Positions 43,277-51,696 are shown, counted from the first letter of the stretch. The stretch: DNA of 64,000 bases from UBA5364 sp050259235 (GCA_050259235.1 JBLNAG010000004.1:17239-81238); one strand, 5' to 3'. A program made the numbers and translations. Notes: generated from the sequence alone by a model not told the origin.

Positions 43277-43326
43277 GTTATAAAAATATTAGTGTTATAA
43301 TATAAATGAATGATAAGTAGTGATTT
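43275..43326 (+). repeat. 52-bp direct repeat, copy 2 (promoter-bearing)
   Basis: Exact copy of 42804-42855, 471 bases downstream, with TGTTATAAT at 43293-43301. It begins at the stop codon of the lipoprotein gene and drives the DUF3788 gene. Confidence 0.95.
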
Positions 43327-43339
43327 ATAGGAGGAGAAT

Positions 43340-43801
43340 ATGAATAAGGCACAACAATTATTGCGTGATGCTAATATAAGACCAACTGCTGAAATTATTG
43401 CAGATGGTCTAGGTAGAGCGAATAATACGTATATAAAATTCGTTGATGGACTAAAGAAAGATGATATTTTGCTTATGGATTGGCGATACTACAAAGATGG
43501 AAAAGCGTGGCTTTCAAAGGGTGAATATAAATGGACAACAGCACGAGGAACAAACAAAGTAAAACCTATATTTTGGCTGTCTATATGGGATGGTTTCTTT
43601 AAAATATCGTTTTTCTTTTCTACTGGTGTAAGAGATGAATTGCTAACTTTACCGATTAGTCAAGAAGCAAAGAAGATAATAAAGAACGCAGTCCCAATGG
43701 GTAAAACAATGAGATTTATACCAATTGTTTTTGATGTTAATGCTGATAAACAACTTGAAGATTTATTTGTATTGGCACAATTTCGAAAAGAGAATTTGTA
43801 A
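43340..43801 (+). CDS. DUF3788 family protein
   Basis: A 153-residue cytoplasmic protein. Aromatic-rich segments MDWRYYKDGKAWLSKGEYKW (about 46-65) and FWLSIWDGFFKISFFFS (about 80-96) match the DUF3788 fold, a GyrI/START-like small-molecule-binding domain of unknown role. AGGAGG precedes the ATG. The upstream promoter is an exact duplicate of that of the preceding lipoprotein. Confidence 0.72.
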   Translation: MNKAQQLLRDANIRPTAEIIADGLGRANNTYIKFVDGLKKDDILLMDWRYYKDGKAWLSKGEYKWTTARGTNKVKPIFWLSIWDGFFKISFFFSTGVRDELLTLPISQEAKKIIKNAVPMGKTMRFIPIVFDVNADKQLEDLFVLAQFRKENL

Positions 43802-43892
43802 TCTCACAAATTACAATTTACCCATTAGAGGAAATTGTAGATTATATACATTGTTTATGATATTATAATAACTAAATGAAGGAGGGTTTGTA

Positions 43893-44342
43893 ATGGAACT
43901 AAAACAATTTAAAGATTATACACCTAGTGAAAAAAAGGAAATATTATTACATTGGTGGCATTATTTTGGTAAAGTAATTTATACATTTGAAGAAATGCAA
44001 AAATTTAGTGAAATGATAGATTCAAATAGTGATGAAGTTATGATGATGGCAGTGATAGGATATGTTAATAAGGTTACCAATCAACCTATTATTATGGCAA
44101 TGCGAGAAAATAAATTAGATCAGTTAAGGGAATCACTACCAACGTTAGAAAAGCAGAATGATGAATTTAGAGCATCTTATTATCAAATAGAACAACGATT
44201 GATTGAACAATTGGTTAAAACTTATAATAATCCTGAACCAGCTGTTCCGATGGATATTGTAATAAGCGTATCAAATGGTGAAAAGGATGGAAATATTACA
44301 AAAATAAAGAAAAAACATAAAAAGCAAAATAAAGGTTTATAA
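43893..44342 (+). CDS. Hypothetical cytoplasmic protein with basic tail
   Basis: A 149-residue soluble, mostly helical protein: an aromatic start (LLHWWHYFGKVIYTFEEM), a long charged helix (about 70-115), and a C-terminal tail of mostly Lys (KKKHKKQNKGL) that may bind nucleic acid. GGAGGG lies before the ATG and a TATTATAAT -10 about 25 bases further up. I do not recognise a family. It is followed by the first of two hairpin repeats around the ars operon. Confidence 0.55.
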   Translation: MELKQFKDYTPSEKKEILLHWWHYFGKVIYTFEEMQKFSEMIDSNSDEVMMMAVIGYVNKVTNQPIIMAMRENKLDQLRESLPTLEKQNDEFRASYYQIEQRLIEQLVKTYNNPEPAVPMDIVISVSNGEKDGNITKIKKKHKKQNKGL

Positions 44343-44364
44343 GCACTTTTATTTTCTTTCCAAT

Positions 44365-44406
44365 AAATAAAGAGAATTCTTTGATTAGAATTCTCTTTTA
44401 TAATAT
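44365..44406. repeat. Hairpin repeat left of the ars operon (terminator-like)
   Basis: Perfect 12-bp stem 44369-44380 with 44387-44398, six-base loop, short T-run. Except for the loop it is identical to 47036-47077, so 36 of 42 positions are shared. Confidence 0.87.
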
Positions 44407-44445
44407 ATAAAATAAAAAATACATATCTTAATTTAAAAGAATTGA

Positions 44446-44492
44446 TTGACCTTTTTATTTAAGTTGCATATAATATAGATATAAGTCTATAT
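44446..44492 (+). promoter_or_regulatory. ars operon promoter and ArsR-type operator
   Basis: TTGACC 44446-44451, 17 bases, TATAAT 44469-44474. The inverted repeat ATATAGA-6-TCTATAT (44473-44492) overlaps the -10 and start site, the usual position for ArsR. A related operator occurs at 51102-51123. Confidence 0.82.
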
Positions 44493-44520
44493 AGATAAAT
44501 ATCAATGTTAGGAGGATAGT

Positions 44521-44835
44521 ATGAAAAAGAATGTTGAAAAAGAAATAATGATATTTAAAGCATTATCAGATAATAATAGACTACAAATAATTGATATGTT
44601 ATCATGTGGTGAGTTGTGTGCTTGTGAAATGTTGAAAAAACTTAATATAACACAACCAACACTTTCACATCATATGAAGACTTTAATTGATTCTAATTTA
44701 GTGACAGCAAGAAAAGAAGCAAACTGGATGTATTATAAATTGAATAAAGATATAATTGATGAATTGACAAGATATATAAAATACATCTCTAGTGACAAAG
44801 ATGACTGTATTTGTAAAAAACAGTTAAATATATAG
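44521..44835 (+). CDS. arsR: ArsR family arsenic-responsive repressor
   Basis: A 104-residue winged-helix repressor. GELCACEML (about residues 31-39) holds the ELCxCEL-type As(III)-binding Cys pair on the recognition helix region, and TQPTLSHHMKTLIDSNLV (about 46-63) is the DNA-binding helix. Three extra Cys at the C-terminus (DDCICKK) may add a metal ligand. It binds its own promoter and releases on arsenite. GGAGG precedes the ATG. Confidence 0.92.
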   Translation: MKKNVEKEIMIFKALSDNNRLQIIDMLSCGELCACEMLKKLNITQPTLSHHMKTLIDSNLVTARKEANWMYYKLNKDIIDELTRYIKYISSDKDDCICKKQLNI

Positions 44836-44867
44836 ACTAATATTTTTTAAATAAGGAGAGATTAAAT

Positions 44868-45239
44868 ATGAGAAAAATGAAAATATTTGAACCAGCTATG
44901 TGCTGTTCTACAGGTTTGTGTGGAGTAGGTGTTGACCCTGAATTAATAAGAATATCGACTATAATAAATAATCTAAGTAAAATGGGGGTCATAGTAGAGA
45001 GATATAATTTATCTAGTTCACCTCAAGCATTCGTTAATAATAAGGCAGTAAATGAATTTATAAACAAAAATGGAGTAGACAGACTTCCAATAATTGTGGT
45101 TGATGAAAAGATTGTTATTGAAGGAAGATATCCTTCTAATGAAGAAATATCAAATTTATTAGGAGTATCATTTAATGTGACTAGTTCAATATTGCCTGAA
45201 AAAAATAAAGGATGTTGTGGTGGCGGAGGCTGCTGTTAA
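44868..45239 (+). CDS. arsD: Arsenite metallochaperone ArsD
   Basis: A 123-residue thioredoxin-fold chaperone. The functional Cys residues are in AMCCSTGLCG (about residues 11-20) and the vicinal pairs at the C-terminus, CCGGGGCC. ArsD passes arsenite to ArsA and weakly represses the operon. AAGGAG lies upstream. The stop TAATG overlaps the arsA start by one base, so the two are coupled. Confidence 0.93.
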   Translation: MRKMKIFEPAMCCSTGLCGVGVDPELIRISTIINNLSKMGVIVERYNLSSSPQAFVNNKAVNEFINKNGVDRLPIIVVDEKIVIEGRYPSNEEISNLLGVSFNVTSSILPEKNKGCCGGGGCC

Positions 45240-46978
45240 TGAATAAATTATTTAATCCTAATAATATAAGGCTTACAAAATATATATTTTATACTGGTAA
45301 AGGTGGTGTAGGGAAAACTTCTACTGCCTGTGCAACTGCTGTAAGTCTTGCCGATAGTGGTAAAAAAGTTTTATTAATAAGCACTGACCCCGCCTCTAAT
45401 TTACAAGATGTATTTGAAATGGGATTAAGCAATAAAAAAACTCAAATAAAGGGTGTACCCAATTTGACAGTTATTAATCTTGACCCTTTAAGGTCAGCAG
45501 AAGAATATAGAGAAAGTGTGATTGCACCATATAGAGGTAAATTACCTGAAGTAGTAATTAAAAATATGGAAGAGCAATTATCAGGCTCATGTACAGTAGA
45601 AATTGCTGCTTTCAATGAGTTTTCTAATTTTATTGCTGATGAGAATATAGAAAAAGAATATGATTATGTTATTTTTGATACAGCTCCAACTGGACACACC
45701 TTAAGAATGCTACAATTACCATCAGCGTGGAGTAATTTTATTAGTGAAAGCACTCATGGAGCTTCTTGTCTTGGACAATTATCTGGACTAGAAGAAAGAA
45801 AAGAAATATATAAGAAAGCTGTAAATACATTAGCAGATAAAGAAAAGACAACATTGATTATTGTTTCAAAACCTGATTCAACTCCTCTCATTGAAGCAGA
45901 GAGAGCATCAAAAGAGCTTTCTGATTTAGGCATAAATAATCAAATTATGATTATAAATGGAGTATTACAAGGATTTGATGACACTATTTCAGAAGGATTA
46001 TATCGTAAACAACAGAAATCTCTTGCTAATATGCCTAGTGGACTAAAAAATAAGGAAATATATGAGGTTCCATTAAGAGCCTATAATATTACCGGAATAA
46101 ATAATGTAAGAGCGTTTCTTACACACGACATATTAGATGGTAGTATTGAGACATTACAAGCTAAAAATATACTTGGCTTGCACGATGTAATAAATAATAT
46201 ATATAACTCTCATAAGAAGGTTATATTTACGATGGGTAAAGGTGGAGTAGGAAAGACTACTATAGCCTGTGCTATTGCTTTAGGATTAGCTAATAAAGGT
46301 CAGAAAGTACATCTTACTACAACTGATCCAGCTAATCATTTAAATTTGCTTATGAAAAATTATAGTTTAATTACTATAAGTCATATTGATGAACAAGAAG
46401 AACTAAAAAAATATAAAGAAGAAGTTCTATCAAAAGCGAGAGAAACAATGTCACCAGAGGATATAGCTTATGTAGAAGAAGATTTAAGATCACCATGTAC
46501 ACAAGAGATAGCTGTATTTAGAAGGTTTGCCGAACTTGTTGAGAAAGCTGATGAAGAAATAGTAGTCATAGATACAGCGCCTACAGGGCATACTTTATTA
46601 CTTCTTGATTCAACCCAAAGTTATCATAAAGAAATACAAAGATCTCATGGGGATATACCAGAATCAGTAAAAAAACTGCTTCCACGATTAAGAAATGCAG
46701 ATGAAACTGAAGTAATAATTGTAACATTAGCTGAGACAACTCCTGTCTTTGAAGCAATGAGACTTGAAGAAGACTTAAAAAGAGCAGGAATATTAAGCAA
46801 ATGGTGGATTATCAATTCTTCGTTGTATAAAACAGGTACTACGAATAAGATATTAAAAGCAAAGGCAAGTAATGAAATTGAATGGATAAATAAAGTAAAT
46901 TTTCATTCGAAAGGAAATTTTGCAGTAATTAGTTGGAATTCAAAAGAAATAAGTGAAGATAATCTAATGGATTTGTAA
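45239..46978 (+). CDS. arsA: Arsenite-stimulated ATPase ArsA
   Basis: A 579-residue tandem ATPase. The first half has GKGGVGKTST near residue 18 and FDTAPTGHTLRML near 150; the second half repeats GKGGVGKTTI near 333 and IDTAPTGHTLLLL near 445. Cys residues in GSCTVEIAAF and SPCTQEIAVF form the arsenite site. ArsA energises an ArsB or Acr3 pump, but no pump gene is present in this window. The ATG at 45239 overlaps arsD. The base composition looks less AT-extreme than in the neighbours. Confidence 0.94.
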   Translation: MNKLFNPNNIRLTKYIFYTGKGGVGKTSTACATAVSLADSGKKVLLISTDPASNLQDVFEMGLSNKKTQIKGVPNLTVINLDPLRSAEEYRESVIAPYRGKLPEVVIKNMEEQLSGSCTVEIAAFNEFSNFIADENIEKEYDYVIFDTAPTGHTLRMLQLPSAWSNFISESTHGASCLGQLSGLEERKEIYKKAVNTLADKEKTTLIIVSKPDSTPLIEAERASKELSDLGINNQIMIINGVLQGFDDTISEGLYRKQQKSLANMPSGLKNKEIYEVPLRAYNITGINNVRAFLTHDILDGSIETLQAKNILGLHDVINNIYNSHKKVIFTMGKGGVGKTTIACAIALGLANKGQKVHLTTTDPANHLNLLMKNYSLITISHIDEQEELKKYKEEVLSKARETMSPEDIAYVEEDLRSPCTQEIAVFRRFAELVEKADEEIVVIDTAPTGHTLLLLDSTQSYHKEIQRSHGDIPESVKKLLPRLRNADETEVIIVTLAETTPVFEAMRLEEDLKRAGILSKWWIINSSLYKTGTTNKILKAKASNEIEWINKVNFHSKGNFAVISWNSKEISEDNLMDL

Positions 46979-47035
46979 TATAAAAACTAAGCAAAATAAA
47001 AGTTTGGGAATTCCTTTTGTTTTCCCCTAATAATT

Positions 47036-47077
47036 AAATAAAGAGAATTCTAATTAAAGAATTCTCTTTTATAATAT
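47036..47077. repeat. Hairpin repeat right of the ars operon (terminator-like)
   Basis: Stem 47040-47051 with 47058-47069. Same arms and flanks as 44365-44406; only the six-base loop differs. Confidence 0.87.
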
Positions 47078-47096
47078 TCAAATAAGTACTTTATAT

Positions 47097-47672
47097 TTAA
47101 GATTCTTTTTTCTTTTTCTTACTCTTTATTTCTTTAAAGATATTATTATCATTTTTTGTTTGTATATTTGTATTAAAATCATCTATGTCAGACATTGCAT
47201 TAATAAAGTTATCTTTAGTTAGAGGTGCCTTACTATCTTTTATTTTATAACCTAATTCACCACTAGGTTCAATAGTTGCGTATTCTATATCTCCAATTTT
47301 ACTTATTCCTGCTTGGCGTAATTTAATTTCTAGAATATCTATAGACATTCGTAGTTTTGATAAATTTTTAATATTAATGTTACCATTTTCAATAACAATA
47401 ATTGCTTTTCCAACAAATAATGATTCTATAAAATTAAACTTCATTTCAAGATATTCTGTAATTATCATTAAAATTACAAGGGTAAGAGCTACAACAGAAG
47501 TAGTTAAAATATCTTTACTATGTAATGGCTGAACTAATAATATATCCATTCCAATTAAAACTGTCATTTGAGTAGTAGTCATTTGTGCTATTGATCTTCG
47601 TCCACTTAATCTTAAAAGAAATTTTCCAATAATAAATATTAAAACAGTTTTCCATATATAATTTAAATCCAT
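47097..47672 (-). CDS. DUF421 (YetF-type) membrane protein
   Basis: A 191-residue protein with three membrane helices (about 8-25, 35-53, 60-80) and a cytoplasmic domain. The segment LRLSGRRSIAQMTTTQMTVLIGMDI is typical of DUF421 proteins of the YetF/YdfR group. The C-terminal half is shorter than in YetF and ends in a Lys-rich tail. Function in Bacillus is unclear, with links to spore and envelope integrity. The ATG at 47672 follows GGTG. A decayed relative lies at 52498-53035. Confidence 0.82.
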   Translation of the reverse strand: MDLNYIWKTVLIFIIGKFLLRLSGRRSIAQMTTTQMTVLIGMDILLVQPLHSKDILTTSVVALTLVILMIITEYLEMKFNFIESLFVGKAIIVIENGNINIKNLSKLRMSIDILEIKLRQAGISKIGDIEYATIEPSGELGYKIKDSKAPLTKDNFINAMSDIDDFNTNIQTKNDNNIFKEIKSKKKKKES

Positions 47673-47694
47673 TATTATCACCTATAATATATGA

Positions 47695-48600
47695 TTATTC
47701 AGTCAATTTTGTATCGTCGTATAAGTTTTCACAACTGACATTAGTTGCTTCATCTTGGAAGATTAATTCACGATTTTTATATAATGCTATAGTTAGTGTA
47801 GAAGTTAAGCTTTCTTCTATTTCACGGCGCATATTACCCCCTTTTGTAGGAGCAACAATTAATTGCCCAGGAGTATGATCAATAGTTATTTTAAGGGATA
47901 TATCATTTTTTTTAATAACAACATCAACTGTATTGTTATTATTCAAGTATTTTGCATTAAATCCATTATAAGAGGCGAAACGAAATTCTTCTCCACCAAT
48001 GTTTAAGATACAAAAGAAGGGTTCAAAACACATTACATTAGCTTTAGCAAACACAAGTGAAGCATTATAATTTTTAAAAGTATTAGTTTCAAACCATAAC
48101 CATTTTTTTGGAAAACAAATACCATAATTTTTTTCCATATAACCACTACCATTAATGGTGGTATCAATATTACTTGTTTTAATTGAACCTTCAATTTTTG
48201 AATTCATAAATATTACTTCATGATATGCAGGCAATGGTAAATATTTAAAAGGTCCCATTACAGATTTCATACAAAAAATTTCATTTAAATTTGTGGTTGG
48301 GGTAATCTTAAGATCTATTTCAAAATCATCAATTGATAGTTTGAGTTTGTGCACGCTTAAAATATTATCTTTTATTCTGACAACATCTTTATTATAGTAA
48401 AAATCTTCTACATTGAATCTAAAATAACGAGACTTACTATCATCACTATCCATTATTTGAATAAAAGAATGAGGATCACTTTCGTATAAAGATATACCAA
48501 AAATACATGCTAAAACATGGTTATCATTGACTACTTTTAAATACCATCCTTCAAAATAATTTTTTGTTTTGTTATGACCAGCATAATTAAAAAGATTCAT
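47695..48600 (-). CDS. Tocopherol cyclase-like lipocalin-fold protein
   Basis: A 301-residue protein with KNYFEGWYLKVV (about residues 13-24), GSGYMEKNYGICFPKKWLWFE (about 147-167) and the ASLVFAKANV strand, which match the tocopherol cyclase/CrtC-like family found in Firmicutes. Plants use the fold to cyclise prenyl quinols; bacterial members have no known substrate. There is no signal peptide. It is 23 bases upstream of the DUF421 gene on the same strand, so probably co-transcribed. Confidence 0.82.
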   Translation of the reverse strand: MNLFNYAGHNKTKNYFEGWYLKVVNDNHVLACIFGISLYESDPHSFIQIMDSDDSKSRYFRFNVEDFYYNKDVVRIKDNILSVHKLKLSIDDFEIDLKITPTTNLNEIFCMKSVMGPFKYLPLPAYHEVIFMNSKIEGSIKTSNIDTTINGSGYMEKNYGICFPKKWLWFETNTFKNYNASLVFAKANVMCFEPFFCILNIGGEEFRFASYNGFNAKYLNNNNTVDVVIKKNDISLKITIDHTPGQLIVAPTKGGNMRREIEESLTSTLTIALYKNRELIFQDEATNVSCENLYDDTKLTE

Positions 48601-48662
48601 TTTATCACCTTGTTATATTATGTACATAATCATTAAAATTATTTCTTTTAGATTATAGATAG

Positions 48663-48671
48663 TGATATAAT
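48663..48671 (+). promoter_or_regulatory. Extended -10 (TGATATAAT) before the ABC operon
   Basis: TGATATAAT 20 bases before the ATG at 48691, in the divergent intergenic region; AAGAGGTG is the ribosome binding site. Confidence 0.6.
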
Positions 48672-48690
48672 TAATTAAGAGGTGAATAGA

Positions 48691-49404
48691 ATGCTAAAAA
48701 TTGTTAATTTTTCTAAAACTTATGGCAATAGTTCTAAAAAAGCTGTTGATAATCTAAGTCTTCATATAAAAAAGGGAGAAATATTTGGGTTTATTGGTCA
48801 TAATGGTGCTGGTAAAACAACAACTATTAAAGCAATTGTAGGAATAACAGATTTTGATGAAGGGGATATTTTAATTGATGGTTTATCAATTAAAGATCAT
48901 GCTATTGAATGTAAAAGTAAGATAGCTTATATTCCAGATAATCCTGATATTTATACATCCCTTACTGGTATTGGCTATCTAAATTTTATTGCGGATGTTT
49001 ATGGAATTGATAAAAACGAAAGAGAAGAAACAATAAAAAAATATGCTACTTTATTTGAAATTTTATCTAATTTAGGTGATTTAATTTCAACATATTCTCA
49101 TGGTATGAAACAAAAACTTATTATTATTTCAGCTTTAATTCATAATCCAAAATTATTAGTTATGGATGAACCATTTGTTGGACTTGATCCTAAAGCAGCT
49201 TTTGATTTAAAACAAGTTATGAAAAAATTATGTGATAATGGGGTATCTATTTTCTTTTCATCACATGTTCTTGAAGTTGTAGAAAAATTATGTGATAGAG
49301 TAGGTATCATTAAAGATGGTAAACTTGTTAAATGTGGTAAAGTTAGTGATATTAAGGGTGATGAAAGTCTTGAATTTGTTTTCTTGGAGTTGAATGATAA
49401 ATGA
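48691..49404 (+). CDS. ABC transporter ATP-binding protein
   Basis: A 237-residue ABC ATPase: Walker A GHNGAGKTTT near residue 36, a diverged signature (TYSHGMKQKL) near 135, Walker B LLVMDEPFVGLDP near 155, and the switch His in SSHVLE near 190. The ATG at 48691 is chosen over the GTG three codons upstream, which overlaps the ribosome binding site. It shares an ATGA overlap with the permease gene. Substrate unknown; the YxeH/EcsA-like export group is most similar in layout. Confidence 0.92.
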   Translation: MLKIVNFSKTYGNSSKKAVDNLSLHIKKGEIFGFIGHNGAGKTTTIKAIVGITDFDEGDILIDGLSIKDHAIECKSKIAYIPDNPDIYTSLTGIGYLNFIADVYGIDKNEREETIKKYATLFEILSNLGDLISTYSHGMKQKLIIISALIHNPKLLVMDEPFVGLDPKAAFDLKQVMKKLCDNGVSIFFSSHVLEVVEKLCDRVGIIKDGKLVKCGKVSDIKGDESLEFVFLELNDK

Positions 49405-50993
49405 GAAATTTATTTTTGCTTTTAAAGACAAGATTTGCAAGTACTTATAATATAAACAAGTTACTTAAAATGAATAAAAAGAAATTAGTATTATTTAGTT
49501 TACTATTTATTTATCTTTTTGTAACATTATTTATAGCATTCTTTGGTATGGCAAATATTTGTGCCGATACATTAGAAAAAGCTAATGTTTTACCATTTAT
49601 GTTGACTCTTTTCTTTGTTCTTTCATCATTTACAACTCTTATGTTTACTATTATGAATGCTAAGGGGTCAATGTTTAATTCTAATGATAATAATTTATTG
49701 TTATCAATGCCTATTAAATCATCGGTTATTTTAGGGGCTAGATTACTATATATTTATATATGGAATTTATTGTCATCACTATTGATTGTTTTACCAGCTA
49801 TTGTTGTATATGCTATGCATGTTGATGTAACAATTTCTTATCTTTTAACAACTGCTATTATCTTTTTATTATTACCAGTTGTTCCAACTGTTATTGCGTG
49901 TATTATCGGTTATATAATTGCTTATGCTACATCAAAGAGCAATATGAAAAACTGGATTGAAATGATTATATCCATAGCTATTTTTATGTTACCATATTTT
50001 ATAATGATAAAGAGCGCTGATATCATGAACTATATTGCTACTCATGTATCTAATATAGAAGATATCTTAAAATGGTGTTTTTATCCTATATATCTAGCTA
50101 ATGATGTATTAATGTACAACCATTACTTATCATTAATTATATATGTTATATTAAATATTGTTTTATTTATTTTATTTAGTCATATTCTAAGTCTTAACTT
50201 TAAAAATATTATATCTAAGTTACAAGAAAATAGAACAAGATCTAATTATGTTATGAAAAGTCTTAGAACATCATCAATTAGTAAGACTTTATTAACAAAA
50301 GAAATTAAACGATATTTATCATCACCAATATATGTTCTTAATACATCTTTTGGATCATTAATGTTATTAGTTTTAGGTATTGGAAGTTTATTTTATGATA
50401 CTGAAATGATTATTCAAATGTTACAAATGAGTGATGTAAATGTAGGGCTTTTCCCTATGCTTACAGTAATGTTTATTTTTGTTATTTTCTTATCTAATAC
50501 TGCATCATCTTCAATATCAATTGAAGGCTCTAACTTATGGATACTTAAAACCATACCAGTAGATCCTATCAGAATATTAAATAGCAAAATAAAACTTAAT
50601 TTATTAGTCATTTTACCGGTTAGTATCATATCCTCAATTTTAATTTATATAAGTGGTAATATCAAGATTCTAGAGATGTTAGTTCTTATATGTATTTCCA
50701 TTATTTCATCCATTACAGCAGCTCGTTTAGGTATCCTTATAAATCTTAAATTTCCTAAATTAAATGCTGTTAATGATACGCAGGTTGTTAAACAAAGTAC
50801 AAGTGTTATGATATCAACATTAGTTCCATTGACTATTATCTTTATATTTGCAGGTTTATATGGAACTTTAGAAGATATTATTGATGTTAATTTATATATC
50901 TTTATAATTGCTGTATTGTTAGTTATTATAATGGTCATAGAAAAAACAATAATAAAATATTGGGGTGTAAGAAGATTTAAAGAAATTAATTAA
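49401..50993 (+). CDS. ABC transporter permease, 12-helix type
   Basis: A 530-residue polytopic protein with about twelve helices in two sets, separated by a charged cytoplasmic region near residues 265-300. It overlaps the ATPase gene by 4 bases and has no separate promoter, so the two make one exporter. TMFTIMNAKGSMFNSNDNNL resembles putative ABC exporter permeases of Firmicutes of about 530-570 residues. No substrate is indicated by context. Confidence 0.85.
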   Translation: MRNLFLLLKTRFASTYNINKLLKMNKKKLVLFSLLFIYLFVTLFIAFFGMANICADTLEKANVLPFMLTLFFVLSSFTTLMFTIMNAKGSMFNSNDNNLLLSMPIKSSVILGARLLYIYIWNLLSSLLIVLPAIVVYAMHVDVTISYLLTTAIIFLLLPVVPTVIACIIGYIIAYATSKSNMKNWIEMIISIAIFMLPYFIMIKSADIMNYIATHVSNIEDILKWCFYPIYLANDVLMYNHYLSLIIYVILNIVLFILFSHILSLNFKNIISKLQENRTRSNYVMKSLRTSSISKTLLTKEIKRYLSSPIYVLNTSFGSLMLLVLGIGSLFYDTEMIIQMLQMSDVNVGLFPMLTVMFIFVIFLSNTASSSISIEGSNLWILKTIPVDPIRILNSKIKLNLLVILPVSIISSILIYISGNIKILEMLVLICISIISSITAARLGILINLKFPKLNAVNDTQVVKQSTSVMISTLVPLTIIFIFAGLYGTLEDIIDVNLYIFIIAVLLVIIMVIEKTIIKYWGVRRFKEIN

Positions 50994-51018
50994 ATTGTAA
51001 TTTTTACATAATAAAAAG

Positions 51019-51053
51019 ACCATGGATATATGATAAACCATGGTTTTATTTTG
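51019..51053 (+). terminator. Terminator of the ABC operon
   Basis: Stem ACCATGG 51019-51025 with CCATGGT 51038-51044, 12-base loop, interrupted T-tract. Confidence 0.68.
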
Positions 51054-51071
51054 TTAAAATATTTGAATATA

Positions 51072-51123
51072 TTGACACATAAATGAGTGAAGCATATAAT
51101 ACATATAGATAGTTATCTATATG
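51072..51123 (+). promoter_or_regulatory. Orphan promoter with ArsR-like palindromic operator
   Basis: TTGACA 51072-51077, 17 bases, TATAAT 51095-51100, followed by a palindrome with 10-base arms (51102-51111 and 51114-51123). The promoter shares GCATATAAT and the ATATAGAT/ATCTATAT half-sites with the ars promoter at 44446. No proper gene follows: AGGAG then TTG opens an 8-codon frame before a terminator. Confidence 0.8.
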
Positions 51124-51211
51124 ATTTTTGTCTAATAGGAGAAGTGAAATTTTGAAATATTTTTTATTTTTAGACTAATAATTAAAAATCAACGTAGTAG
51201 TTGATTTTTTT
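51107..51211 (+). ncRNA. Candidate short RNA or leader between the orphan promoter and terminator
   Basis: The promoter at 51072-51100 and the terminator at 51184-51211 would define a transcript of about 105 bases. It holds only an 8-codon TTG frame (MKYFLFLD, about 51152-51178) after AGGAGAAG. It may be a small RNA, an attenuated leader for the gene at 51279, or the remains of an arsR-type operon. Start site is estimated from the -10. Confidence 0.4.
51184..51211 (+). terminator. Terminator after the orphan promoter
   Basis: Ten-bp stem 51184-51193 with 51200-51209, six-base loop, T-tract. Confidence 0.8.
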
Positions 51212-51278
51212 GTGAAAAAGTAAAACTATGTAAAAAGTAATGAAATTGGGCACAATAATTTATATAGGAGGTGGTATT

Positions 51279-51407
51279 ATGATGAATTTTAATGGTAATG
51301 ATTATGGAATGATGGGATATGGCTTTGGATGGATTATGATGTTAGGACTTTTAGTTTTAGTGATTTTAGGTATTATGGCACTTATAAAATATTTAAGACA
51401 AAAATAA
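51279..51407 (+). CDS. Small Gly/Met-rich membrane protein
   Basis: A 42-residue protein with AGGAGGTGG seven bases before the ATG. The N-terminus (MMNFNGNDYGMMGYGFG) is rich in Met and Gly, followed by one membrane helix (WIMMLGLLVLVILGIMALI) and a basic end (KYLRQK). This pattern recalls small membrane proteins with SHOCT-like tails found near copper and arsenic genes. Function unknown; the strong ribosome binding site supports translation. Confidence 0.62.
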   Translation: MMNFNGNDYGMMGYGFGWIMMLGLLVLVILGIMALIKYLRQK

Positions 51408-51510
51408 ATTAGGTTTAATTATAAACTTATAATGATACTTTTATATACTTAGTATATTAATTTATAAAATTGATAATAATAAGTATGAATTGAGAAAGGA
51501 GAGTATTTAA

Positions 51511-51696
51511 TTGGAAAATCATAGTAATGAAACAAATACGAATCAATCATGTATGGATGTATGTAAAGAATGTGCTGAAATGTGTGATAAGTGTGCTAGT
51601 GAATGTGAAAAAATGGAAGATAATGAAGAATTCAAAGAATGTGCACAAAAGTGTCGTGAATGTGCTGAAACGTGTAGAAAAATGAGTAATATGTAA
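51511..51696 (+). CDS. Cys-rich four-helix copper-binding-like protein (DUF326)
   Basis: A 61-residue soluble protein with ten Cys residues spaced as CxxxC and CxxC on amphipathic helices (CMDVCKECAEMCDKC, then CAQKCRECAETC). This is the DUF326/Csp pattern, in which Cys line a helix bundle and store Cu(I). The usual family length is about 110 residues, so this is a half-size form that may dimerise. The start is TTG at 51511 with AAAGGAGAG upstream. Confidence 0.75.
   Translation: MENHSNETNTNQSCMDVCKECAEMCDKCASECEKMEDNEEFKECAQKCRECAETCRKMSNM

Noticed and set aside
44365..47077. ars operon as an insertion sequence or transposon
   Set aside because: The flanking hairpins are direct terminator-like repeats, there is no transposase, and no target-site duplication could be identified.
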